The notes beneath the pieces were generated by a model that was given only the letters and a program-made list of their open reading frames with translations, was not told the origin of the DNA and searched no databases. A DNA stretch of 64,000 nt from Grimontia indica. GTDB taxonomy: Bacteria; Pseudomonadota; Gammaproteobacteria; Enterobacterales; Vibrionaceae. A program made the position numbers and the translations under genes. The DNA lies in NCBI RefSeq assembly GCF_000333895.2, contig NZ_ANFM02000022.1, positions 106,047-170,046 of the forward strand, in the 5' to 3' direction. Shown here in pieces: positions 36,550 to 43,313 of this stretch (within the stretch, counting starts at the first letter, position 1; every line of letters begins with the position of its first letter).

Positions 36550-36619
36550 GCCTAACAAGTGGCTGTTGTCGGACGAGCCTGTGCTACGCTCAGGCTCGCC
36601 GCAAAGCCAAGCGTTATAA
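36550..36619 (+). other. Integron attC recombination site
   Basis: Left core GCCTAAC (36550-36556) fits RYYYAAC; TAAC pairs with GTTA (36613-36616) of the right core GTTATAA. After a 3-base unpaired spacer, TGGCT pairs with AGCCA; then CGAGCCTG (36574-36581) pairs with CAGGCTCG (36591-36598). R-box, spacer, L-box and variable stem are all present, about 70 bp. The upstream gene ends at the site, as in a cassette. No integrase in the window. Confidence 0.85.
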
Positions 36620-36644
36620 ATATTAATCGGTTAAGGCATTGAAT

Positions 36645-37217
36645 TTGAAGTTTAAAGTATTGTTAGCATTATGTTTTCTGGTTCTTGTTGCTCCAATCGT
36701 ATTTTACATTTATCAATTTGGTTTTGGATTATGGAGTGAACATTCTGATTGGGCTTCAATGGGGAGCGCATTGGGAGGTCTATATACTCCAATTCTTGCA
36801 CTATTGACTCTGGCCGTCTTAGTGAAACAGTTACAAATTCAGGCGCAATCTCGTGACTATGAACAAAGAGAAACCTCTCGAAAGTTGGTTTTTGATATGG
36901 TTGAAAAATTCGCACAAAAAGTAGAAGAGCGTTTAGATGATGAGCTGAGATATAATTTATATGTGCTGTCTGAAATGCCCAAAGCGCATCCTGATTCTGA
37001 TGCTCTTAAGTCTGGTTTGATGGATATTTTTACCCTATGGACATCTATCCGAGCCTATACTAAAAATTATTCAAAACGAGAACCTCAACTTAGCGTTGAT
37101 CTGTTGGCTATTCCCGTTCTCCATCTTGATTTTCGAGTTTGTTATGATCTAGAAAAGGCATACATTACCCATATATCTGAGTTTGCCGACGAAGTCGCCT
37201 TTTACCAATTTGATTGA
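36645..37217 (+). CDS. Two-TM membrane protein, similar to putative phage abortive-infection proteins
   Basis: About 190 residues, starting at TTG 36645 (TTAAGG 8 bases upstream; an in-frame TTG at 36639 is too close). Two membrane helices (VLLALCFLVLVAPIVFYIYQF and LGGLYTPILALLTLAVLVKQL) joined by an acidic loop with WASMGSALGG, then a soluble helical domain. The W-G-GG-P-TM-LxxQ layout is found in the putative phage abortive infection protein family. AT-rich and directly downstream of attC, so a second cassette gene. Function is inferred from shape only. Confidence 0.6.
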   Translation: MKFKVLLALCFLVLVAPIVFYIYQFGFGLWSEHSDWASMGSALGGLYTPILALLTLAVLVKQLQIQAQSRDYEQRETSRKLVFDMVEKFAQKVEERLDDELRYNLYVLSEMPKAHPDSDALKSGLMDIFTLWTSIRAYTKNYSKREPQLSVDLLAIPVLHLDFRVCYDLEKAYITHISEFADEVAFYQFD

Positions 37218-37597
37218 TGTGCTGGGGCCATATTTATAACACATATGAGCCCTTCTCCGGTCAACAGGCAATATCATTCTTTTGGCTGCGCCAGCAGCCA
37301 ATGCTCTCGAGCTAAGCCATCTAATTCGCCTTCCCCAATCTGAAGTTATCCGAAATAAACGATTTAGAGCACCACCCTTAACACATTTCTGTCGAGACTT
37401 GTGTCAGGCCGATCTATTCTGATACATTGATGCCCTTCTTGCGTTTCAGAAAGCAAACTCCATCAGTCTCACTTCAAGAGCTTTGAGTAAGTTCTACAAT
37501 TGAGCATGCGAATATGTATAGTTAAATACGATGGACAGCTAAAAATCCACATGTGCCAGAAATATCAAGTTGGTTTTTTATTTTAAGGAAATATTCA
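37218..37597. other. Gene-free spacer in the cassette region
   Basis: 380 bases without a supported gene. One perfect hairpin, TTGGCTGC-GCCA-GCAGCCAA (37282-37301), could be the core of a decayed attC, but no convincing RYYYAAC/GTTRRRY pair flanks it. Nothing else recognised. Confidence 0.5.
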
Positions 37598-38317
37598 ATG
37601 GCTAATTTTGAAGTTGAGAAGCCATTTCTCCCAGTATACATAGATGCGGTTTTAAGTTTAAAGGCAGCTTCAGAAACCGAAGATAATGAAATACGACGGA
37701 TTTTAGTAAAGTCGGCTATAATACATTGTTCATTTGCAGTAGAAGCACTTGCAAACAATGCAATTCAGTTCTTGAACTTTTCCAAACACCTTTCAAACTC
37801 AATCGATAAACTTGACCCCATCGCAAAACTAGAGCTCTTTTCTCTTCAAATTCGCAAAAAAGAATTTGAAAGGGGGGATAAAGCATTTCAAGTTCTTTCT
37901 GCACTGATTTCTGTTAGGAACTCATATGTACATCCAAAGATAAGGCGTAGAACAGTTAGCTTGCCTGATGGGGAGGAAATTAACGAGTTACAAGAATTCT
38001 GTCTTGATGAGAACTCTGATACTACCAATGATATTTTGCGCCTATCACGCAACCCAGAAAGCTGGCGTTACGAGGATGCACTTCGGTGCATACGCCTTTT
38101 AACTGAATCGTTTGACTACATTTTGATTAGGGTTGTTGAGCTCGAAAAGAACTCATTGATGTGTATGTTCTATAACCATTTAACCATTAATGACATATCT
38201 GGCATAGTAATTCCAGAAAATGACAAATGGTTAAATTGGCTCAGTGAAAAAGAGAATGTAGTACCTGATTTTTACATGAACCATATTAAAGTAAGGGCTG
38301 ATAAGTTAAGGTTCTGA
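37598..38317 (+). CDS. HEPN-motif protein of unknown function
   Basis: 239 residues from ATG 37598, with AAGGAA 7 bases upstream. All-helical, AT-rich. RNSYVH at residues 107-112 fits the R-x4-H catalytic motif of HEPN ribonucleases, in a context (LSALISVRNSYVHPK) typical of HEPN domains. An earlier helix, HCSFAVEALANNAIQF, also resembles HEPN-like proteins. Such proteins are often toxins or phage-defence effectors, and this one sits in a cassette-like island. No antitoxin partner is obvious; no membrane segment. Unrecognised beyond the motif. Confidence 0.6.
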   Translation: MANFEVEKPFLPVYIDAVLSLKAASETEDNEIRRILVKSAIIHCSFAVEALANNAIQFLNFSKHLSNSIDKLDPIAKLELFSLQIRKKEFERGDKAFQVLSALISVRNSYVHPKIRRRTVSLPDGEEINELQEFCLDENSDTTNDILRLSRNPESWRYEDALRCIRLLTESFDYILIRVVELEKNSLMCMFYNHLTINDISGIVIPENDKWLNWLSEKENVVPDFYMNHIKVRADKLRF

Positions 38318-38353
38318 GTGATTTTACTTCAGTAAATTAAAATATATAAATAA

Positions 38354-38383
38354 AAAAGCCCAATTTCTAAATTGGGCTGAATA
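38354..38383. terminator. Bidirectional terminator, HEPN gene / 33-aa gene
   Basis: AGCCCAATTT-CT-AAATTGGGCT (38357-38378) with an A-run on the left. On the minus strand the T-run makes it the terminator of the 33-residue gene; it also follows the HEPN gene. Confidence 0.8.
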
Positions 38384-38386
38384 TAT

Positions 38387-38488
38387 TTAGTTTGGAGTAG
38401 AGCGGTAATGCTCCCTAACTTTTGTTCCATCTGAACGAATGTGCGCTGGAACATGGACTTTCTTTTTACCTTTTTGCGTCTTGGCCAT
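38387..38488 (-). CDS. 33-residue basic protein ending in HYRSTPN
   Basis: Small frame MAKTQKGKKKVHVPAHIRSD plus a C-terminal VREHYRSTPN tail, with an AAGG-type ribosome site before the ATG at 38488 and a strong terminator directly after the stop. The tail HYRSTPN and the HIRSDGTKV segment resemble C-termini of small hypothetical proteins in mobile regions of gammaproteobacteria. Very basic; function unknown. Gene calling rests on ribosome site, terminator and the tail. Confidence 0.65.
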   Translation of the reverse strand: MAKTQKGKKKVHVPAHIRSDGTKVREHYRSTPN

Positions 38489-38785
38489 TTTCAACCTTCT
38501 TGATACAAAATAGCAGTCCGTTTTGCTTTTTCGCCTAGGGCTCCATGGCTGAATCACAATATATAGACAAATGCTCACAAGAAAACACCACATGTAGCCT
38601 TGCGGGCTTTTGCATTGTAAAAGTGCGATAGAGTTTGCAATTACATGAGTTTTCACTAGCTTAACTTATCCAAAGCAGGCTGTTATTGGGGCGATTCCTA
38701 ACTCACTTCTGTCCAAAAACGCACCAGAGCTAAAAGGCAAACCCAGAAAGTTCAAAGCCAAAAATTTGTCGAAGAGTCCAAAACC
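38489..38785. other. Gene-free stretch
   Basis: About 300 bases with only fragmentary frames. A weak AGCC/GGCT hairpin followed by TTTT occurs near 38594-38612. Nothing else recognised; this is probably the promoter side of the 33-residue gene and the edge of the accessory island. Confidence 0.4.
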
Positions 38786-38786
38786 A

Positions 38787-38816
38787 AAAGCGCCACTTCG
38801 GATGAAGTGGCGTTTT
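38787..38816 (-). terminator. Terminator after the H1-like gene
   Basis: CGCCACTTC (38791-38799), GGAT loop, GAAGTGGCG (38804-38812), with AAAAG on the left and TTTT on the right. Closes the minus-strand ppk2/H1-like unit. Confidence 0.82.
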
Positions 38817-38831
38817 GCTTTGAAGTTGGCG

Positions 38832-39117
38832 TTAGCCTTTTTTCTTTTTGCTGATCTTCTTAGCTTTCTTAATCGCGGATTTTTTTGAAGCCTGCTTTTG
38901 GGCAACTTCCAGCGATTGGGCGGCTTTTAAAGCCTTTTTCGCCTCTTTCAGTTTTTTTCCCAGTTCTGCTTTCACTTTTTTCCGCTGCGTGAAGTTTTTC
39001 TACCGCGTGTTTCACCGCGGCTTGTGCGGCAGAGGTCGTTTCTGATGCCTGTTTGGCTTCTTCTGAGCATTGCTGAACCTTGAGCTTTAATTTGGCGACA
39101 CTGACTTTCTTACTCAT
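38832..39117 (-). pseudogene. Histone H1-like Lys/Ala-rich protein, one-base frameshift
   Basis: Starts at ATG 39117 (MSKKVSVAKLKLKVQQCSEE, AAGGAA 6 bases upstream). The frame then runs into an atypical Arg/Gly-rich stretch. Removing one base in the A6 run (T6 at 38976-38981 on the plus strand) restores a reading frame continuing AELGKKLKEAKKALKAAQ and ending KKISKKKKG with a TAA at 38832, about 94 residues of helical Lys/Ala protein like bacterial histone-H1-type DNA-binding proteins. It lies 14 bases after ppk2. Real mutation, sequencing error or frameshifting cannot be told apart. Confidence 0.65.
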
Positions 39118-39131
39118 CTTTATTCCTTTTC

Positions 39132-40004
39132 TTAAGGCGCTTTAACAATTTGTGAATCCAAACGATTCACGACATCCATATCTTTGCCGGGGTAATCGAG
39201 CTGGCTGAGGAAATGACGCATACAGTTGAGGCGTCCGCGTTTCTTGTCATCGGAAAGAACCACTGTCCATGGAGCGTCTTTGGTGTGGGTATGGAACATC
39301 ATGGTGTCTTTGGCTTTGCTGTAGTCATCCCACTTGGAGAGTGAGGCCAAATCGACTGGGCTTAATTTCCACTGCTTAAGTGGATCGTTTTTGCGTGATT
39401 TGAATCGGCGGAACTGTTCTTCCTGACTCACGGAGAACCAATACTTGAATAGCTTGATACCACTGTTGGTGAGCATGCGCTCTAGCTCCGGAGCCTGTCG
39501 TAGAAATTCGAGGTACTCGTTGTCGTCACAAAACCCCATCACCTTTTCAACGCCTGCTCGGTTGTACCAGGAGCGGTCAAACAAGATGATTTCGCCCTTG
39601 GTTGGGAGGTGTTTGATGTAGCGTTGGAAGTACCATTGGTTGCGTTCTCGGGCATTGGGTTTTTCCAATGCAATTACATGCGCCCCTCGGGGGTTGAGGT
39701 GTTCCATAAAACGTTTGATGGTGCCGCCTTTGCCCGCTGCGTCACGGCCTTCAAACACAATGACAATGCGCTGGTTGGTGTCTTTTACCCAACCCTGCAT
39801 TTTCAGCAGCTCTATCTGAAGTTCATGCTTGTTTTTCTCATACTCCACCACGTTCATTTTTTTGCTGTAGGGGTATTTGCCGTCGGCATTCCATGCAAGG
39901 TTTTTCATTTTCTTATTCAGGTCGTATTGGAAAGAGTGGTTGTTATTCACTTCGATACCGGGGCTGGCATGATGGGTTTGAGGCACGTTTTGATGCTGCG
40001 TCAT
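39132..40004 (-). CDS. ppk2: Polyphosphate kinase 2 family protein
   Basis: 290 residues from ATG 40004, with AAGGAG 8 bases upstream; the GTG at 40013 lies against the ribosome site. Walker A FEGRDAAGKGGTIKRF, Walker B region LFDRSWYNRAGVEKVMGF, and the lid arginines FRRFKSRKNDPLKQWKLSP. Class I PPK2 enzymes transfer phosphate between polyphosphate and nucleoside diphosphates. Divergent from the LysR gene at 40159 and followed by the H1-like gene. Confidence 0.93.
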   Translation of the reverse strand: MTQHQNVPQTHHASPGIEVNNNHSFQYDLNKKMKNLAWNADGKYPYSKKMNVVEYEKNKHELQIELLKMQGWVKDTNQRIVIVFEGRDAAGKGGTIKRFMEHLNPRGAHVIALEKPNARERNQWYFQRYIKHLPTKGEIILFDRSWYNRAGVEKVMGFCDDNEYLEFLRQAPELERMLTNSGIKLFKYWFSVSQEEQFRRFKSRKNDPLKQWKLSPVDLASLSKWDDYSKAKDTMMFHTHTKDAPWTVVLSDDKKRGRLNCMRHFLSQLDYPGKDMDVVNRLDSQIVKAP

Positions 40005-40158
40005 ATTTTCCACTCCTTCTTGGGTTTGTCGCTGAAATAACCAGCAACTCCTTTTGTCTATATATTGAGAAATATGTCAGTTAGGTTAATTATGCATGAC
40101 GGCTTGGTGTAAATTAAATGTTATTAATCTATGACATTAATAACTAAAAATTATTGCC

Positions 40159-41046
40159 ATGAATTTAACCCAGTTGAAACTTTTCAATGAATTAGCGCGG
40201 GAGTTGAGCTTTGTGAAAGTGGCGAAGCTCAATCACATCAGTCAGCCTGCCGTCAGTGTGCATATCAAGAAACTGGAGCATGCGCTTGGCCAGCAGTTGC
40301 TTTCACGTACCTCGCAAACCACGCAGTTGACGCCGGAAGGCTTGCTGATTCTGGAAGACGTGAAAGAGATCCTGCGGCTGTGCGAGAACATCAAGGTTCG
40401 GTCTAATTATCATCAAGGCGTGATGGAAGGACATGTTCGTGTGGCGGCAATACACAGTGTGGGTATGTACGAATTGGGGGATTTCCTCGCTTCATTTATG
40501 AAGGCGTTTCCCAATATTCGGGTACACCTTGAATATCGACACAGTGAAGAAATATATGAAGATATTCAAAAAGAAAAAATCGATGTCGGCATTGTTGCCT
40601 ATCCGCAAAATAGACCCACCATCGAGGCAATTCCTTTTTCTGAAGATCAATTGGTTTTAATTACCGGAAATAAACACCGACTCTCCCATAAAAAGTCCAT
40701 TTCTTTATCCCAACTTGAGCAAGAGCCTTTTATTGCCTTTGGGGAAGGCATCCCGACCCGGGTGGCGATAGATGCGTTGTTAGGGAATAACAAGGTCAAT
40801 GTGGATATTCGCATGACACACAACAATATCTACACGCTGAAAAAAGCCGTTGAAGCAGAAGTTGGCGTGGCGATTGTGCCATCGGCAACGGTTGGTGAGG
40901 AAGTGGAAAGAGGCTCGTTGAAACGCATCAAGTTAAATGTGGAAGACACAAGGCGTCCGATCTCTGTGATCCGGTTAGCGGGAAGAAAGGGAAGCGCGCC
41001 TGTTAACCTGTTTGTTGAACGGCTTTTGGCCTTTTCGAGAGGATAA
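40159..41046 (+). CDS. LysR-family transcriptional regulator
   Basis: 295 residues. N-terminal winged helix-turn-helix (MNLTQLKLFNELARELSFVK, HISQPAVSVHIKKLEHALG) and a C-terminal periplasmic-binding-like effector domain (GVMEGHVRVAAIHSVGMYEL, DVGIVAYPQNRPTI). Target and ligand unknown. It is divergent from ppk2 with a 154-base intergenic region, so ppk2 is the natural candidate target. A terminator follows directly. Confidence 0.9.
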   Translation: MNLTQLKLFNELARELSFVKVAKLNHISQPAVSVHIKKLEHALGQQLLSRTSQTTQLTPEGLLILEDVKEILRLCENIKVRSNYHQGVMEGHVRVAAIHSVGMYELGDFLASFMKAFPNIRVHLEYRHSEEIYEDIQKEKIDVGIVAYPQNRPTIEAIPFSEDQLVLITGNKHRLSHKKSISLSQLEQEPFIAFGEGIPTRVAIDALLGNNKVNVDIRMTHNNIYTLKKAVEAEVGVAIVPSATVGEEVERGSLKRIKLNVEDTRRPISVIRLAGRKGSAPVNLFVERLLAFSRG

Positions 41047-41072
41047 AAAAAGCCGCATGATGCGGCTTTCTT
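41046..41072. terminator. Terminator between lysR-type gene and RTX gene
   Basis: AAGCCGCA-TGA-TGCGGCTT (41050-41068) with A7 upstream and TTC downstream. Can serve both convergent genes. Confidence 0.85.
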
Positions 41073-41089
41073 AGGCGTTTTTGACACAG

Positions 41090-42130
41090 TTAGATGGTGG
41101 TGAAATCGAACATGTCTACGGTGACATGATTCGCATCAAACTGCTTCAGTGTGATGACGGTGTTATCGCCATCGAAGGTGATCACTGTGGATGCACCGAC
41201 CTGTTCCGTATTGATTTGACTGAAGCGTGTGACCAGAGAACTGTCGATCTCAATGGTGTCCTGGAAGCGGTTGAAGTCCTGAATGGTGTCGTGACCGTCA
41301 TTATTGCGGAAGACGAAGACATCCTTGCCCAAGCCACCAATCAGGTAATCATCACCATTGTGACCCATGATACGGTCGTTACCATCTTGCCCAGCGAGTT
41401 TATCGTGACCAAGACCGCCCATTAGGATGTCATGCCCAGCCCCCGCCCAGATGGTGTCGTTACCGTCGTTGCCACCTAAATAGTCATTGCCGTTCTGACC
41501 GCGAATGATATCGTCACCAGTGCCACCTTTAATGTTATCAGCACCTTCACCACCATCAATTTCGTCATTATCAGCGCCACCATCAATGATGTCGTCGCCA
41601 GTGCCACCGAAGATACGGTCATCGCCCAGGCTTCCGCGCAGGGTGTCGTTACCTTCACCGCCGATAATCCAGTCGTTACCGCGCGCTCCACCAAAGTTAT
41701 CGTCACCGGCACCACCGTGGAAGTAGTCATCACCCCAACCACCGTCGCCGTAATCGTTACCATAACCACCTTGGATGTAGTCGTTGCCGTCACCACCCCA
41801 GATGCCATCGTCACCATCACCACCAGCCAGTAAGTCGTTGCCTGCGCCTGCCCATTGGGTGTCGTTGCCGCTGTCGCCCCAGAGTTGGTCATCACCTTCT
41901 CCGCCGCGTTGAAGGTCGTGGCCGTCACCCCCCCAAAGGACGTCGTTCCCTGTGCCGCCGTTGAGTTCATCGTCACCCGCGTCACCGAACAGAATGTCGT
42001 TGTCTGCACCGCCATAAAGCACATCATTGCTATCACCACCGAACAGGCGGTCATCACCGTTTTCACCGTGCAAGATATCGCTGCCTTCCTGACCATAAAG
42101 GAAATCGTTCCCGTTACCGCCATACAGCAC
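41090..42130 (-). CDS. RTX calcium-binding repeat protein, 5' end probably lost
   Basis: 346 residues from GTG 42130, almost entirely GGxGxDxLx nonapeptide repeats (LYGGNGNDFLYGQEGSD and some 25 more), ending in a non-repeat C-terminus (KDVFVFRNNDGHDTIQDFNR ... VDMFDF) typical of type I secreted RTX proteins. Repeats fold on calcium as a beta-roll. The frame continues upstream with more repeat sequence (LYGEEGNDRLEGNEGDD) to a TGA at 42209-42211 with no good start codon, so the true N-terminus is missing or frameshifted. No type I secretion genes are nearby. Confidence 0.75.
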   Translation of the reverse strand: MLYGGNGNDFLYGQEGSDILHGENGDDRLFGGDSNDVLYGGADNDILFGDAGDDELNGGTGNDVLWGGDGHDLQRGGEGDDQLWGDSGNDTQWAGAGNDLLAGGDGDDGIWGGDGNDYIQGGYGNDYGDGGWGDDYFHGGAGDDNFGGARGNDWIIGGEGNDTLRGSLGDDRIFGGTGDDIIDGGADNDEIDGGEGADNIKGGTGDDIIRGQNGNDYLGGNDGNDTIWAGAGHDILMGGLGHDKLAGQDGNDRIMGHNGDDYLIGGLGKDVFVFRNNDGHDTIQDFNRFQDTIEIDSSLVTRFSQINTEQVGASTVITFDGDNTVITLKQFDANHVTVDMFDFTTI

Positions 42131-42428
42131 ATCATCACCTTCGTTGCCTTCTAAACGGTCATTCCCTTCTTCACCGTAGAGAAAGAAGGGGATCTGGGTT
42201 GGCGCTTTTCAAGGTTACGCAGTTTCTTCTTTGTTCGGCAATAGAAGCGGCTCAGGCAAAAACAGTAAGGATGAAATTAGTATGAAAATTAGAGAATCTT
42301 AAAGTTGCATATGCTTATATACAGAAAATCTTCTCTTTTATGGGAATTTCTTTGCACCTCCAAGCGGACATGCGCTTGGCTTTTATCTTGAATGCGCTTA
42401 ACGTTGTTGAGTCATCAAGGAGGAAACA

Positions 42429-43193
42429 ATGTCAGAGTGTGAGCAGGTCATTCAAGCGCTTAAAAAACAATTAAAATCACGGGGTGTGAACTATCAGGAT
42501 GTCGCCAAAGCGCTCGGTCTGAGTGAAGGGTCAGTAAAACGGCTTTTTGCCAACGGCGGCAGCATGAGTCTTGAGCGTTTGTCTGCGGTGTGTAATTTAA
42601 TTGATTTAGAAATGACCGCGCTATTTAAGCTCGCTGAAGAGGAAAGCCAGAACCTTTCTTCGCTGACTTGGGAACAGGAAGAGCAGTTAGTGGCGGACAA
42701 AGCTCTGTTACTGGTGGCTGTTTGTATTACCAATGGGTACCGTTTCGAGCAGATCTTGAGCCAATACAACCTGAACGAACCTCAGTTGATCCAAAAGCTG
42801 GCGCACCTTGATCGCATCAAGGTGATTGAGCTGATGCCGGGAAATCGCATCAAGCTTAAAATATCTCCCTCCTTCTCTTGGATTGCGGGCGGTCCAATTC
42901 AACAATTCTTCCAGCAACAGGTGATTAAAACCTTTTTCCGCACTCACTTTTCCAAAGATGATGAAAAGCTGGTGATGTCGACCGGGTTGATGTCTCTGCC
43001 GACCAATTACAAATTTCAGCAGCGCATTCAGCGTTTGGTGAAAGAGTTCTATGAGTCGTGCAACAGCGACAGTGATTTATCTATGCAGGAACGCCATGGT
43101 ACTTCCATGGTGATTGCGATGCGCCGATGGACATTTCCGCTTTTCGATGAATATGAAAACGAAGACGGTTCAGGAAAAAGTAGCGCGGGGTAA
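42429..43193 (+). CDS. XRE-type helix-turn-helix regulator
   Basis: 254 residues. N-terminal helix-turn-helix of the XRE/Cro type (VNYQDVAKALGLSEGSVKRLF, about 20-40). The rest is an unrecognised C-terminal domain (about 80-254) that may bind a ligand. Strong ribosome site AAGGAGG 6 bases before the ATG. It precedes the VIT/VWA gene by 120 bases in the same direction and may regulate it. Confidence 0.85.
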   Translation: MSECEQVIQALKKQLKSRGVNYQDVAKALGLSEGSVKRLFANGGSMSLERLSAVCNLIDLEMTALFKLAEEESQNLSSLTWEQEEQLVADKALLLVAVCITNGYRFEQILSQYNLNEPQLIQKLAHLDRIKVIELMPGNRIKLKISPSFSWIAGGPIQQFFQQQVIKTFFRTHFSKDDEKLVMSTGLMSLPTNYKFQQRIQRLVKEFYESCNSDSDLSMQERHGTSMVIAMRRWTFPLFDEYENEDGSGKSSAG

Positions 43194-43313
43194 TACCCCA
43201 CGTACCACAATCTGCCACTTTGCCTGCCATGCTTGGTGGCACCGATGCCTTCATGCAACCTACTGAGCAACGGGAGAACGACTCTCCGATGACAGAAGGT
43301 AAAGGAGGCTATC

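Noticed and set aside
37282..37301. Perfect hairpin as a second attC
   Set aside because: No RYYYAAC/GTTRRRY core pair could be placed around it, so it is noted only as a hairpin.
41476..42138. Met/Thr-rich minus-strand frame in the RTX gene
   Set aside because: Same strand, shifted frame of the regular RTX nonapeptide repeats; repeats keep alternate frames open by chance.
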